A stretch of 64,000 nt of DNA from Roseivivax halodurans JCM 10272 (lineage in GTDB: Bacteria; Pseudomonadota; Alphaproteobacteria; Rhodobacterales; Rhodobacteraceae). Below, piece after piece: positions 1 to 8,308 of the stretch. How positions within the stretch are numbered: the first letter of the stretch is position 1; each line of letters starts with the position of its first letter. Below the pieces are notes generated by a model, which had not been told where the DNA came from, searched no databases, and saw only the letters and a program-made list of their open reading frames with translations. The position numbers and the translations under genes were made by a program. The stretch is taken from the NCBI RefSeq assembly GCF_000521785.1, contig NZ_JALZ01000013.1, positions 1 through 64,000 on the forward strand, read 5' to 3'.

Positions 1-40
1 GGGCCGGGGCCTGAAAGGTCCCGTCCGATCGCCGACATGT

Positions 41-69
41 GGGTGCGCCTCCGGGCGCACCCGTCTCTT
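41..69 (+). terminator. Hairpin upstream of rpsJ, terminator- or attenuator-like
   Basis: A perfect 9-bp stem (GGGTGCGCC / GGCGCACCC, 41-49 and 54-62) with a four-base TCCG loop is followed by GTCTCTTT. It either ends the unseen upstream transcript (tufA often precedes rpsJ) or acts as an attenuator in the S10 leader. The T-run is interrupted, so the terminator call is only moderate. Confidence 0.5.
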
Positions 70-146
70 TACAGGGTTCGATGAAGGGGCCGGGTGGTCC
101 GGTCTCTTCCTCTCAACCCTCACCGCAAGCCGATGAAGGCAAGACA

Positions 147-455
147 ATGCAAAGCCAGAACATTCGCATCCGGCTGAAGGCGTTCGACTACCGCGTGCTG
201 GACTCCAGCACGCAGGAGATCGTCAACACCGCAAAGCGGACCGGCGCGGACGTGCGCGGGCCCATCCCGCTGCCGAACAAGATCGAGCGGTTCACCGTTC
301 TCCGCGGTCCGCACGTCAACAAGAAGTCGCGCGACCAGTGGGAGATCCGGACCCACAAGCGTCTTCTCGACATCATCGACCCGACCCCGCAGACCGTGGA
401 CGCGCTCATGAAGCTCGACCTCGCCGCCGGCGTCGACGTCGAAATCAAGGTGTAA
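147..455 (+). CDS. rpsJ: 30S ribosomal protein S10
   Basis: This encodes S10 (NusE), a 102-residue protein of the 30S head that also joins NusB in transcription antitermination. The frame is open further upstream, but ATG 147 gives the family's N-terminus ([16 protein letters not shown]) and usual length. The conserved block with RGPIPLPNK is present near the middle. It opens the S10 cluster. The next gene's Shine-Dalgarno (TAAGGAGG) overlaps its stop codon, so translation of rplC is probably coupled. Confidence 0.97.
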   Translation: MQSQNIRIRLKAFDYRVLDSSTQEIVNTAKRTGADVRGPIPLPNKIERFTVLRGPHVNKKSRDQWEIRTHKRLLDIIDPTPQTVDALMKLDLAAGVDVEIKV

Positions 456-470
456 GGAGGGCAACCAGTT

Positions 471-1340
471 ATGCGCTCTGGAATCATCGCCAAGAAGGTC
501 GGCATGACGCGGATCTTCCAGGAGGACGGGAAACAGGTTCCCGTGACCGTCCTTCAACTCGACAAGCTGCAGGTCGTGGCGCAGCGCACCGTGGATTCGC
601 ATGGCTATTCGGCCGTGCAACTCGGCTGTGGCGCGATCAAGCCCAAGAACGTCTCGAAGCCGATGCGTGGCCACTTCGCCATCGCCAAGGTCGAGCCCAA
701 GCGCAAGGTCGCGGAATTCCGCGTCGCGCCGGAGAACATGATCGACGTCGGTGAGGAGATCACCGCGGATCATTACTTCGCGGGCCAGTTCGTGGACGTC
801 TGCGGCACCTCGATCGGTAAAGGCTTTGCCGGCGGCATGAAGCGGCACAACTTCCGGGGTCTCGAAGCGACCCACGGCGTGTCGATCTCGCACCGCTCGC
901 ACGGCTCCACCGGCCAGTGCCAGGACCCCGGCAAGGTGTTCAAGGGCAAGAAGATGGCCGGCCACATGGGCGCCGTCCGCGTGACCACGCAGAACCTCCA
1001 GGTCGTGAAGACGGACGCGGATCGCGGCCTGATCATGATCAAGGGTGCCGTTCCCGGCGCCAAGGGCGGCTGGGTCACCATCAAGGACGCGGTCAAGAAG
1101 CCTGCGCCCGAAGGCATCATCCTGCCCGCCGCGCTGAAATCCGCCGCGGACGAAGCCAAGCGTGCCGCCGAGGAAGCTGCAAAGCAGGCCGAGGAAGAGG
1201 CACGTCAGGCCGAAGAGGCGCGCCTCGCCGAGGAAGCGGCTCAGCAGGAAGAAGCCCTGAAGGAAGCCGAGGCTGAAATCGCCGAAGAGTCGGCCGACAC
1301 CGACAATTCGGACGCCGAGAAGAAGGACGGTCAGGCATGA
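471..1340 (+). CDS. rplC: 50S ribosomal protein L3 with C-terminal acidic/alanine-rich extension
   Basis: L3 is an early-assembly 23S rRNA-binding protein near the peptidyl-transferase centre. The ribosomal core fills about residues 1-215, including the [20 protein letters not shown] region (144-163), where the family carries the PrmB-methylated glutamine. The protein is 289 residues against about 210 in most bacteria. The extra 65-70 residues are nearly all Ala, Glu, Lys and Gln and should form a long charged helix or coiled coil ending in an acidic tail. A strong GGAGG precedes ATG 471. The 3' end overlaps rplD by four bases (ATGA), which suggests translational coupling. Confidence 0.96.
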   Translation: MRSGIIAKKVGMTRIFQEDGKQVPVTVLQLDKLQVVAQRTVDSHGYSAVQLGCGAIKPKNVSKPMRGHFAIAKVEPKRKVAEFRVAPENMIDVGEEITADHYFAGQFVDVCGTSIGKGFAGGMKRHNFRGLEATHGVSISHRSHGSTGQCQDPGKVFKGKKMAGHMGAVRVTTQNLQVVKTDADRGLIMIKGAVPGAKGGWVTIKDAVKKPAPEGIILPAALKSAADEAKRAAEEAAKQAEEEARQAEEARLAEEAAQQEEALKEAEAEIAEESADTDNSDAEKKDGQA

Positions 1341-1954
1341 AACTCGACGTGATCAAACTGGACGGCGGCAGCGCCGGGTCGGTGGATCTCGCGGACGAGA
1401 TCTACGATCTCGAGCCGCGCGCCGACATCCTGCACCGCGTCGTGCGCTGGCAGCGCAACAAGGCGATGCAGGGCACACACTCGACGCTGGGCCGGTCCGA
1501 GACCAGCTACTCGACCAAGAAGATCTACCGCCAGAAGGGCACCGGCGGCGCACGCCACGGTGACCGCAATGCGCCGATCTTCCGCAAGGGTGGCATCTAC
1601 AAGGGCCCGAAGCCGCGGAGCCACGCGCACGACCTTCCCAAGAAGGTGCGCCGGCTCGGCCTCATGCACGCGCTCAGCGCCAAGGCGCGCGAGGGCAACC
1701 TCGTCGTGATCGACAGCGCGGAGACCGACGGCAAGACCAAGACGCTCGCGAAGGCCATCAAGGATCTCGGCTGGAAGCGGACGCTGGTCATCGACGGTGC
1801 AGAGGTCAACGGCGACTTCGCCCGCGCCGCGGCGAACATCGACGGTCTGGATGTCCTGCCGTCGATGGGCGCGAACGTCTACGACATCCTCAAGCGTGAC
1901 ACCCTGGTGATCACGAAGGCGGGGATCGAAGCTCTGGAGGCCCGGCTGAAATGA
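1337..1954 (+). CDS. rplD: 50S ribosomal protein L4
   Basis: L4 is a 205-residue 23S rRNA-binding protein whose long loop lines the exit tunnel. The loop signature is visible ([20 protein letters not shown], about residues 56-75). In Escherichia coli L4 also represses its own operon at the level of transcription and translation; whether it does so here is unknown. The start overlaps the rplC stop and the end overlaps the rplW start, both as four-base ATGA overlaps, so rplC-rplD-rplW read as one coupled unit. Confidence 0.97.
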   Translation: MKLDVIKLDGGSAGSVDLADEIYDLEPRADILHRVVRWQRNKAMQGTHSTLGRSETSYSTKKIYRQKGTGGARHGDRNAPIFRKGGIYKGPKPRSHAHDLPKKVRRLGLMHALSAKAREGNLVVIDSAETDGKTKTLAKAIKDLGWKRTLVIDGAEVNGDFARAAANIDGLDVLPSMGANVYDILKRDTLVITKAGIEALEARLK

Positions 1955-2247
1955 GCGCGAAGGCTGAACATTACGACGTGATCCGCAAGCCGGTCATCAC
2001 CGAGAAGTCGACCATGGCGTCCGAGCACAACGGCGTCGTGTTCGAGGTGGCGATCGACGCGAACAAGCCGCAGATCAAGGAAGCGGTCGAGGCTCTGTTC
2101 GGTGTGAAGGTGAAGGCGGTCAACACGCTGATCGCCAAGGGCAAGGTGAAGCGTTTCCGCGGCCAGAAGGGCCGCCGCGCGGACACCAAGAAGGCCTATG
2201 TGACGCTCGTCGAGGGCAACACCATCGACGTGACCACCGGCCTCTGA
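1951..2247 (+). CDS. rplW: 50S ribosomal protein L23
   Basis: L23 (98 residues) sits at the tunnel exit and docks trigger factor, SRP and SecYEG. The family N-terminus ([14 protein letters not shown]) and the basic C-terminal segment [20 protein letters not shown] are clear. It overlaps rplD by four bases. It is followed by a strong intrinsic-terminator-like hairpin and a 283-base gap before rplB, so it may be the last gene of the first transcript block. Confidence 0.97.
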   Translation: MSAKAEHYDVIRKPVITEKSTMASEHNGVVFEVAIDANKPQIKEAVEALFGVKVKAVNTLIAKGKVKRFRGQKGRRADTKKAYVTLVEGNTIDVTTGL

Positions 2248-2272
2248 TCCGGCCCGGATCGAGACCCTGAAG

Positions 2273-2305
2273 GGCCCCCGCCCACGGTGGGGGCCTTTCG
2301 TTTTT
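2273..2305 (+). terminator. Intrinsic terminator between rplW and rplB
   Basis: GGCCCCC (2273-2279) pairs with GGGGGCC (2289-2295), and the stem is followed by TTTCGTTTTT. It has the form of a Rho-independent terminator, inside a cluster that is one transcript in Escherichia coli. It could end or attenuate the rpsJ-rplW transcript. Confidence 0.75.
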
Positions 2306-2335
2306 CCGGGCTCCGGAGCAGGCGCAGATCCGCAC

Positions 2336-2364
2336 TGGACGCGGGCCTGCCTCTGCGTTAGAAG
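2336..2364 (+). promoter_or_regulatory. Candidate promoter for the rplB block
   Basis: A TGGACG -35 element and a TAGAAG -10 element are separated by 17 bases, 31 bases beyond the terminator. The predicted start near 2371 would leave a leader of about 160 bases before rplB. The spacing and elements match the other ribosomal promoters seen in this window (rpsU, rplO, rpmI). Confidence 0.5.
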
Positions 2365-2370
2365 CCCGCA

Positions 2371-2409
2371 GATCACGCGGCTCCGGATTCGCTCCGGGGC
2401 CGCGTGGTC
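2371..2409 (+). promoter_or_regulatory. Long leader hairpin at the predicted 5' end of the rplB transcript
   Basis: The left arm GATCACGCGGCTCCGG (2371-2386) pairs along all 16 positions with CCGGGGCCGCGTGGTC (2394-2409), using two G-U pairs and a seven-base loop. It begins exactly where the transcript from the promoter at 2336-2364 should start. It has no T-tail, so a protective or protein-binding leader element is more likely than a terminator. A role in autogenous control by a ribosomal protein is inference. The rest of the 2248-2530 gap shows no gene. Confidence 0.5.
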
Positions 2410-2530
2410 ATTTACCACCGGGCACCTACGGGGGCCTACATCCGAAGGCCGGGCCTCGCGCCGCGGCCGACCACATAGGCGGACGCCCCGACCGGGGGCG
2501 GGTCGCTGCTGACAACGGAAGACAGAAAGC

Positions 2531-3373
2531 ATGGCACTCAAGTCGTACAAGCCGACGACGCCGGGCCAGCGCGGGCTGGTGCTGATCGACCGTTCGGAGC
2601 TGTATAAGGGACGTCCCGTCAAGAGCCTCACCGAGGGTCTGACGAAGAAGGGCGGCCGGAACAACACCGGACGGATCACGATGCGCCGCCGCGGCGGAGG
2701 GGCAAAGCGCCTCTACCGGATCGTGGACTTCAAGCGGAACAAGTTCGACGTCCAGGGCACCGTCGCCCGGATCGAATACGACCCCAACCGCACGGCCTTC
2801 ATCGCACTGATCCAGTACGATGACGGCGAGCAGGCCTACATCCTCGCCCCCCAGCGCCTCGCCATCGGCGACCGCGTGATCTCGGGCAAGAAGGCCGACA
2901 TCAAGCCGGGCAACGCGATGCCGTTCTCCGGCATGCCGATCGGTACGATCGTGCACAACATCGAGCTGAAGCCCGGCAAGGGCGGTCAGATCGCACGCGC
3001 TGCAGGCACCTATGCCCAGTTCGTCGGCCGCGACGGCGGCTACGCGCAGGTCCGCCTGTCCTCGGGCGAGCTGCGGATGGTCCGCCAGGAATGCATGGCG
3101 ACCGTCGGTGCTGTGTCGAACCCCGACAACAGCAACCAGAACTTCGGCAAGGCCGGCCGCATGCGCCATCTCGGCAAGCGTCCGCATGTCCGCGGCGTCG
3201 TGATGAACCCGATCGACCACCCGCATGGTGGTGGTGAGGGCCGGACCTCGGGTGGCCGCCACCCGGTGACGCCGTGGGGCAAGCCCACCAAGGGTCACCG
3301 CACGCGGAACACCAACAAGGGCTCGCAAAAGCTCATCATTCGCTCGCGTCACGCTCGGAAGAAGGGTCGCTAA
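2531..3373 (+). CDS. rplB: 50S ribosomal protein L2
   Basis: L2 (280 residues) is a 23S rRNA-binding protein needed for subunit joining and peptidyl-transferase activity. The [14 protein letters not shown] motif, which holds the conserved functional histidine, lies at about residues 224-237, and the C-terminus is Arg/Lys-rich. It opens the second block, rplB-rpsS-rplV-rpsC-rplP. Only three bases separate it from rpsS. The Shine-Dalgarno is modest (GGAAGACAGAAAGC before the ATG). Confidence 0.97.
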   Translation: MALKSYKPTTPGQRGLVLIDRSELYKGRPVKSLTEGLTKKGGRNNTGRITMRRRGGGAKRLYRIVDFKRNKFDVQGTVARIEYDPNRTAFIALIQYDDGEQAYILAPQRLAIGDRVISGKKADIKPGNAMPFSGMPIGTIVHNIELKPGKGGQIARAAGTYAQFVGRDGGYAQVRLSSGELRMVRQECMATVGAVSNPDNSNQNFGKAGRMRHLGKRPHVRGVVMNPIDHPHGGGEGRTSGGRHPVTPWGKPTKGHRTRNTNKGSQKLIIRSRHARKKGR

Positions 3374-3376
3374 ACC

Positions 3377-3655
3377 ATGACACGTTCCGTCTGGAAGGGT
3401 CCGTTCGTCGACGCCTACGTCCTGAAGAAGGCCGAGGCAGCGCGCGAATCGGGCCGCAATGAAGTCATCAAGATCTGGTCGCGTCGCTCGACCATCCTGC
3501 CGCAATTCGTCGGCCTCACCTTCGGCGTCTACAACGGCCACAAGCATGTGCCCGTGAACGTCTCCGAGGACATGATCGGCCAGAAGTTCGGTGAATACTC
3601 GCCCACCCGCACCTATTACGGGCACTCGGCGGACAAGAAAGCGAAGAGGAAATAA
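3377..3655 (+). CDS. rpsS: 30S ribosomal protein S19
   Basis: S19 (92 residues) forms the S13-S19 pair in the 30S head that contacts A-site tRNA. The family signature runs from [12 protein letters not shown] through [16 protein letters not shown] to the [20 protein letters not shown] end. It starts three bases after rplB and ends three bases before rplV. The coding density indicates one transcript. Confidence 0.97.
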   Translation: MTRSVWKGPFVDAYVLKKAEAARESGRNEVIKIWSRRSTILPQFVGLTFGVYNGHKHVPVNVSEDMIGQKFGEYSPTRTYYGHSADKKAKRK

Positions 3656-3658
3656 GCC

Positions 3659-4039
3659 ATGGGCAAGGATAAGAATCCCCGCCGCGTGGCGGACAACGAG
3701 GCGATGGCCAAGCTGCGCATGCTGCGCACCAGCCCGCAGAAGCTGAACCTCGTCGCTGCCCTCATTCGCGGCAAGAAGGTGGATCGCGCGCTGAACGATC
3801 TGACCTTCTCGAAGAAGCGCATCTCCGATGACGTGAAGAAGTGCCTTCAGTCCGCCATCGCCAATGCCGAGAACAACCACGGTCTGGACGTCGACGAGCT
3901 GATCGTCGCAGAGGCCTATGTCGGCAAGAACCTGGTGATGAAGCGCGGACGTCCGCGGGCGCGTGGCCGGTTCGGCAAGATCCTGAAGCCGTTCTCGGAA
4001 ATCACCATTCTGGTGCGTCAGGTCGAGGAGCAAGCCTAA
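3659..4039 (+). CDS. rplV: 50S ribosomal protein L22
   Basis: L22 (126 residues) binds all 23S domains; its beta-hairpin lines the exit tunnel and is a site of macrolide-resistance mutations. The hairpin region ([18 protein letters not shown]) is intact near the C-terminus. Its TAA stop shares one base with the rpsC ATG (TAATG), so the two are translationally coupled. Confidence 0.97.
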   Translation: MGKDKNPRRVADNEAMAKLRMLRTSPQKLNLVAALIRGKKVDRALNDLTFSKKRISDDVKKCLQSAIANAENNHGLDVDELIVAEAYVGKNLVMKRGRPRARGRFGKILKPFSEITILVRQVEEQA

Positions 4040-4746
4040 TGGGTAACAAAGTCAATCCGATCGGCATGCGCCTCCAGGTCAACCGCACCTGGGACAGCCG
4101 CTGGTACGCCGACACCAAGGACTACGGCAACCTGCTGCTCGAGGATCTCAAGATCCGCGAGTTCATTCACAAGGAATGCAAGCAGGCCGGCATCGCGCGC
4201 GTGATCATCGAGCGCCCGCACAAGAAGTGCCGTGTCACGATCCATGCCGCCCGCCCGGGCGTCATCATCGGCAAGAAGGGCGCGGACATCGAGACGCTGC
4301 GCAAGAAGGTCGGCAGCATGACTGCGTCCGAGCTTCACCTCAACATCGTCGAGGTGCGCAAGCCCGAGCTCGACGCCACGCTCGTGGGCGAGAACATCGC
4401 CCAGCAGCTCGAGCGTCGTGTCTCGTTCCGCCGTGCGATGAAGCGCGCGGTGCAGAACGCGATGCGCATGGGCGCCCAGGGCATCCGTGTGAACCTCGCC
4501 GGCCGCCTCGGCGGCGCCGAGATCGCGCGGACCGAGTGGTACCGCGAGGGCCGTGTGCCGCTGCACACGCTGCGCGCCGATATCGACCACGCGTCGATCG
4601 AGGCCGCGACGCCCTACGGCATCATCGGGATCAAGGTCTGGATCTTCAAAGGCGAGATCATGGAGCACGATCCCCAGGCTCGCGACCGCAAGAGCCAGGA
4701 AATCCAGGACGGACCGGCGCCTCGCGGCGCAGGCGGCCGTCGCTGA
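4039..4746 (+). CDS. rpsC: 30S ribosomal protein S3
   Basis: S3 (235 residues) lies at the mRNA entry side of the 30S subunit and contributes to helicase activity. The KH-domain loop GVIIGKKG is at residues 74-81. ATG 4039 shares a base with the rplV stop and gives the canonical [12 protein letters not shown] start, although the frame stays open further upstream. The Arg/Gly-rich C-terminal tail is typical. Confidence 0.97.
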   Translation: MGNKVNPIGMRLQVNRTWDSRWYADTKDYGNLLLEDLKIREFIHKECKQAGIARVIIERPHKKCRVTIHAARPGVIIGKKGADIETLRKKVGSMTASELHLNIVEVRKPELDATLVGENIAQQLERRVSFRRAMKRAVQNAMRMGAQGIRVNLAGRLGGAEIARTEWYREGRVPLHTLRADIDHASIEAATPYGIIGIKVWIFKGEIMEHDPQARDRKSQEIQDGPAPRGAGGRR

Positions 4747-4759
4747 GGAGGGCTGAGAC

Positions 4760-5173
4760 ATGCTTCAACCCAAGCGTACGAAGTACCGCAAGCAGCAGAA
4801 GGGCCGCATCAAGGGCGAAGCCAAAGGCGGCTCGTCCCTGAACTTCGGCTCCTTCGGCCTGAAGGCGACCCAGCCGGAGCGGATCACCGCCCGCCAGATC
4901 GAGGCGGCCCGCCGGACCATGACGCGTCACATGAAGCGTCAGGGCCGTGTCTGGATCCGCATCTTCCCGGACGTGCCCGTGTCGGCCAAGCCGATCGAGG
5001 TCCGGATGGGTAAAGGTAAGGGTTCGGTCGACCGCTGGGCCTGCAAGGTCAAGCCGGGCCGCGTGATGTTCGAGATCGACGGCGTCAGCGACGAGGTCGC
5101 GCGCGAAGCGCTCCGCCTCGCGTCGATGAAGCTGCCGATCAAGACCCGCATCGTGGTCCGCGAAGACTGGTAA
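4760..5173 (+). CDS. rplP: 50S ribosomal protein L16
   Basis: L16 (137 residues) helps position A-site tRNA and organises the peptidyl-transferase region. The loop [13 protein letters not shown] is conserved. Its arginine, residue 82 here, aligns with Arg81 of Escherichia coli L16, the site hydroxylated by the 2-oxoglutarate oxygenase YcfD/RoxA. A strong terminator follows 38 bases after the stop. The next genes downstream are not ribosomal and include an Fe(II)/2-oxoglutarate oxygenase-like protein. Confidence 0.97.
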   Translation: MLQPKRTKYRKQQKGRIKGEAKGGSSLNFGSFGLKATQPERITARQIEAARRTMTRHMKRQGRVWIRIFPDVPVSAKPIEVRMGKGKGSVDRWACKVKPGRVMFEIDGVSDEVAREALRLASMKLPIKTRIVVREDW

Positions 5174-5210
5174 GATCGCCGGGGATGCGCCGCATCCCCC
5201 GCCAAGACCC

Positions 5211-5243
5211 AAGGCTTCCGGTGGCGACACCGGGAGCCTTTTT
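5211..5243 (+). terminator. Strong intrinsic terminator after rplP
   Basis: A 13-bp stem (left arm AAGGCTTCCGGTG, right arm CACCGGGAGCCTT, one G-U pair) is closed by a GCGA tetraloop and followed by a T-run. It is the clearest terminator in the window and separates the rplB block from the inserted genes. Confidence 0.88.
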
Positions 5244-5257
5244 CATGGGGGGCAATC

Positions 5258-5548
5258 ATGACGACCTTCACGGTGATGTTCGAAGGCTCCGGCTTCGCGC
5301 TCGAGGCGCCCGAGGGCCTCGCCCGGGGCTTTTTCGTCACCGTCACGCTCGATGCGCCGGATGCCGAGACCGCCGAGGCGCGAGCCCGGCGCGATGTCTA
5401 CCGGGCGTGGACGGCAGGCGGCTACGACAAGGCGGCGGGCGGCGTCATGCCGGACCTCGCGGTGGACGATCTGCGCCGCGTCGGCCCGCTGCGCGCTCTC
5501 TTCACCCGGAAGGGCACGGGAGGGTTCGTCCTCTTCCCCGAGGAGTAA
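5258..5548 (+). CDS. Hypothetical protein (96 aa) inserted after rplP
   Basis: I do not recognise this 96-residue protein. It is predicted cytoplasmic, with no signal peptide or membrane segment. It has an Ala/Asp/Glu-rich middle (DAPDAETAEARARRDVYRAW) and ends GGFVLFPEE. ATG 5258 follows GGGGGGC with good spacing and starts only 14 bases after the rplP terminator tail. Codon use is like its neighbours. It lies on the ribosomal strand 65 bases ahead of the oxygenase gene and could be co-transcribed with it. Confidence 0.65.
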   Translation: MTTFTVMFEGSGFALEAPEGLARGFFVTVTLDAPDAETAEARARRDVYRAWTAGGYDKAAGGVMPDLAVDDLRRVGPLRALFTRKGTGGFVLFPEE

Positions 5549-5613
5549 ACCCGTTCCGTTCGGCGCGGCCCTGCGATAGTCAGGCGCTGACCCCATCCCT
5601 CCGAGAGTTTCCC

Positions 5614-6234
5614 ATGGCCGACATCCGCTCCCTCTTCGCCACCCGCCTCTACCGCGCCCGGCTGGACGCGTTTCAGCCAGAGGTCGATGCGCGCGAGCTC
5701 GAGGCCTCGTGCCTCTCGATCGCCGAGGACGACGAGGCCGGGCAGGATTGGTGCGAGCGCGAGGGCTATCCGGGCTACACCTCCTACGCCTCGCTCACGG
5801 ACCTGCCGTGGCGCTTCCCGATCTTCGCCGATCTGGTAAAGGCGCTCGACAAGCACGTGATGGCCTTCGCCGAGGACGTTCAGTTCGATCTCGGCGACAA
5901 GGGCCTCGTGCTCGAGGACGTCTGGATCAACGTCCTGCCCGAGGGCGGCAGCCACGGCAGCCACATCCACCCCCATTCGGTCATCTCCGGCACGACCTAT
6001 GTCGCGATGCCCGACGGCACCTCCGCGCTCAAGCTCGAGGATCCGCGCCTGCCGATGATGATGGCCGCGCCGACCCGCACGAAGGAATGCCGCGAGGAGC
6101 TGAAGAACTTCGTCTACGTCGCGCCCGAAATCGGTGACGTGCTTCTCTGGGAATCCTGGCTGCGCCACGAGGTGCCGATGAACATGGCCGAGGACGACCG
6201 CATCTCGGTCAGCTTCAACTACAAATGGGAATGA
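5614..6234 (+). CDS. TIGR02466-type Fe(II)/2-oxoglutarate oxygenase-like protein
   Basis: This 206-residue protein resembles the TIGR02466 (2OG-FeII_Oxy_5) family of putative 2-oxoglutarate and Fe(II)-dependent dioxygenases. The candidate iron site is the His-rich GSHIHPHS segment (residues 115-122, with His117 and His119) and a distal His185 in WLRHEVP. Arg196 in DDRISVSFN would bind 2-oxoglutarate. The SGTTYVAM strand and GDVLLWESW segment fit a double-stranded beta-helix. No substrate is known for the family. It lies between rplP and rpmC, so a ribosomal-protein hydroxylase role is worth testing but unproven. ATG 5614 is the first start giving the full domain. Confidence 0.8.
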   Translation: MADIRSLFATRLYRARLDAFQPEVDARELEASCLSIAEDDEAGQDWCEREGYPGYTSYASLTDLPWRFPIFADLVKALDKHVMAFAEDVQFDLGDKGLVLEDVWINVLPEGGSHGSHIHPHSVISGTTYVAMPDGTSALKLEDPRLPMMMAAPTRTKECREELKNFVYVAPEIGDVLLWESWLRHEVPMNMAEDDRISVSFNYKWE

Positions 6235-6392
6235 GCCTGCCGACGAAATAGGCAGTCGCGCCCTGCCTTGCCCGCCATTGCGGCAGGCGATCACGATTTT
6301 CATGATCCCGCATTTGCCGTTTCGTAACGAATTCCCGATCTCGTAGCCTTCCGTGGCGTAAAAGCCATCGCGAAACACGCGGGGGAGTTACA

Positions 6393-6809
6393 ATGACCGG
6401 CACATCACTCATGCGGAGGGCCGCCGCGCTGGTCCTCATGGCCGCACCGCTGCCGGCGGCGGCGCAGAACATCGAATGGATCGGCACCGTGCCGCTCGTC
6501 GAGGAGGCGCGCGAGGGGTTCGAGCTGCGCCTGCGCACCGACAGGGCGGACGACAAGCTCGGGCAGGCGGGCGTCATGCGGGGGATCTGCAACCACTTCC
6601 TCCCGGCCGCCGTTCCGCTCGTCAGGGAACGCACCGTGGTGACGAAGCCCGAATTCGTCGCGCTGACCATCGTCACCCGCAGCTGGGAGATGGTGCTCGG
6701 CGCCGGCGGAAGGTGGCAGGCGACCTACGACATCGAGGATCTGAGCTGCGGTCGCGAGCAGTCGGCAAGCGCCCGCTGGTCCGGCGATCCGATGTTCCTG
6801 ACCCGCTAG
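6393..6809 (+). CDS. Exported hypothetical protein
   Basis: This 138-residue protein has a classical signal peptide: MRRAAALVLMAAPLPAAAQ with likely cleavage after AAAQ at about residue 25. The mature part is about 113 residues with two cysteines (in GICNHF and LSCGRE) that could form a disulfide, and it looks beta-rich. I do not recognise a family. GGGGGAG precedes ATG 6393. It is the last of three non-ribosomal genes before rpmC, and it is unrelated in type to a ribosomal protein. Confidence 0.7.
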   Translation: MTGTSLMRRAAALVLMAAPLPAAAQNIEWIGTVPLVEEAREGFELRLRTDRADDKLGQAGVMRGICNHFLPAAVPLVRERTVVTKPEFVALTIVTRSWEMVLGAGGRWQATYDIEDLSCGREQSASARWSGDPMFLTR

Positions 6810-6874
6810 ACGCCCCGAGCCGCAGCGTCTACGGCATATCCGTGCCGCGCCACCCGCGCGCGGCCGATCAGGGC

Positions 6875-6903
6875 TTGCGTGACGATCCGATATCGGTTAC
6901 CCG
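6875..6903 (+). promoter_or_regulatory. Weak candidate promoter for the rpmC block
   Basis: TTGCGT and TACCCG are separated by 17 bases, about 90 bases before rpmC. The -10 element is poor, but a nearly identical arrangement (TTGACC-N17-TACCCA) precedes rpsM. A new promoter would be expected because the inserted genes separate rpmC from rplP. Confidence 0.35.
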
Positions 6904-6994
6904 GCCACCTCATCCACGGACTCCACCGGAATCAGGGTGACCCTGCGCCTTCGGCAGGCAGGGGCCCTCCGGTGATGTTGAAGAAAGGGGCGAC

Positions 6995-7204
6995 ATGAAC
7001 GCCAGCGATCTCCGTGACAAGACCCCGGACCAGCTCCGGGACCAGCTTGTCCAGCTCAAGAAAGAGGCCTTCAACCTCCGCTTCCAGCAGGCCACCGGCC
7101 AGCTGGAGAACACCGCGCGCATGAAGCTCGTGCGCCGCGATGTGGCGAAGGTGAAGACCATCCTGAACGAAAAGGCGGCCTCGGCCGCCGCGACGACCGA
7201 GTAA
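6995..7204 (+). CDS. rpmC: 50S ribosomal protein L29
   Basis: L29 (69 residues) sits by the tunnel exit next to L23 and helps form the trigger factor/SRP docking site. The family pattern ([18 protein letters not shown], then [23 protein letters not shown] with the xxRRDVAK helix) is complete. AAAGGGGCGAC provides the ribosome-binding site. It opens the rpmC-rpmD block, separated from rplP by 1.8 kb of inserted sequence. Confidence 0.96.
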   Translation: MNASDLRDKTPDQLRDQLVQLKKEAFNLRFQQATGQLENTARMKLVRRDVAKVKTILNEKAASAAATTE

Positions 7205-7217
7205 GGGGACACAGAGT

Positions 7218-7538
7218 ATGCCCAAGCGTATCCTGCAAGGCACCGTGACCTCGACCGCCAACGCCCAGACGGTGACGGTTTCGGTCGAGCGCCGCTTCAA
7301 GCACCCGGTGCTTCAGAAGACGATCAAGAAGTCCAAGAAGTACCGCGCCCATGACGAAGGCGAGGCGGCTACGGTCGGCCAGTCCGTCATGATCCGCGAA
7401 TGCGCGCCCAAGTCCAAGACCAAGCGGTGGGAAGTCATGACCCCCGAGATGATCGAGGAACAGAAGGCGCACCACGCCGAACTCGCCCGCCTCGATCGCG
7501 AGCGCGCCGAGGCGCAGAAGGCGGAAACCGCCGAGTAA
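7218..7538 (+). CDS. rpsQ: 30S ribosomal protein S17 with C-terminal extension
   Basis: S17 is a primary 16S rRNA-binding protein. The OB-fold core runs from [13 protein letters not shown] to about residue 76 ([10 protein letters not shown]). The full product is 106 residues against a usual 76-90. The extra C-terminal 25-30 residues are charged and helical in character ([20 protein letters not shown]). rpmC lies 13 bases upstream, and AAGGGGACA precedes the ATG. Confidence 0.95.
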   Translation: MPKRILQGTVTSTANAQTVTVSVERRFKHPVLQKTIKKSKKYRAHDEGEAATVGQSVMIRECAPKSKTKRWEVMTPEMIEEQKAHHAELARLDRERAEAQKAETAE

Positions 7539-7547
7539 ACCGGATTT

Positions 7548-7565
7548 CGGGCCCCGCGGGGCCCG
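7548..7565. repeat. GC-rich palindrome between rpsQ and rplN
   Basis: CGGGCCCCGCGGGGCCCG is a perfect 18-base palindrome, ten bases after the rpsQ stop. It could form a short stable hairpin or cruciform. There is no T-tail, so it is not a standard terminator; a processing or attenuation role is possible. Confidence 0.4.
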
Positions 7566-7628
7566 GTCATATCAGTCGAAACCCCGGAGAGTTAACCAGA
7601 ACAGCTCCGGAAGGTCGGGAGAAACCAC

Positions 7629-7997
7629 ATGATCCAGATGCAGACCAATCTGGATGTCGCTGACAATTCCGGAGCCCGGAAAGTTCAGTGCATCAAGGTC
7701 CTGGGTGGCTCCAAGCGTAAATACGCCTCCGTGGGCGACATCATTGTCGTCTCGGTGAAGGAAGCCATTCCGCGCGGCCGCGTGAAGAAGGGCGATGTCC
7801 GCAAGGCCGTCGTCGTGCGCACCGCCAAGGAAGTGCGTCGTGACGATGGCACCGCCATCCGCTTCGACCGCAACGCCGCCGTGATCCTCAACAACAGCAA
7901 CGAGCCCGTCGGCACCCGTATCTTCGGGCCCGTCGTGCGTGAGCTGCGTGCGAAGAACTTCATGAAGATCATCTCGCTCGCTCCGGAGGTGCTCTGA
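7629..7997 (+). CDS. rplN: 50S ribosomal protein L14
   Basis: L14 (122 residues) lies at the subunit interface, contacts 16S rRNA helix 14 and is the docking site of the silencing factor RsfS. The signature from [18 protein letters not shown] to [19 protein letters not shown] is complete. The stop overlaps the rplX start by one base (TGATG). Confidence 0.97.
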   Translation: MIQMQTNLDVADNSGARKVQCIKVLGGSKRKYASVGDIIVVSVKEAIPRGRVKKGDVRKAVVVRTAKEVRRDDGTAIRFDRNAAVILNNSNEPVGTRIFGPVVRELRAKNFMKIISLAPEVL

Positions 7998-8308
7998 TGG
8001 CTGCGAAACTTCGTAAAGGCGACAAGGTCGTCGTCCTTGCCGGCAAGGACAAGGGCAAGGAAGGCACGATCAGTGCCGTCATGCCGAAGGACGGCAAGGC
8101 CGTCGTCGACGGCATCAACATGGCCGTGCGTCACCAGCGCCAGACCCAGTCGAACCAGGGCGGCCGCCAGCCGAAGGCTGTGCCGATCGACCTGTCGAAC
8201 CTCGCGCTCGTCGACAAGAACGGCAAGGCGACCCGCGTCGGCTTCCGCATGGACGGCGACAAGAAGGTCCGTTTTGCCAAGACCACGGGGGATGCGATCG
8301 ATGCTTGA
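7997..8308 (+). CDS. rplX: 50S ribosomal protein L24
   Basis: L24 (103 residues) is an initiator of 50S assembly. The KOW motif is visible near the N-terminus ([19 protein letters not shown]), followed by the GINMAVRHQ block. It shares one base with the rplN stop and overlaps the rplE start by eight bases, so all three are coupled. Confidence 0.97.
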   Translation: MAAKLRKGDKVVVLAGKDKGKEGTISAVMPKDGKAVVDGINMAVRHQRQTQSNQGGRQPKAVPIDLSNLALVDKNGKATRVGFRMDGDKKVRFAKTTGDAIDA

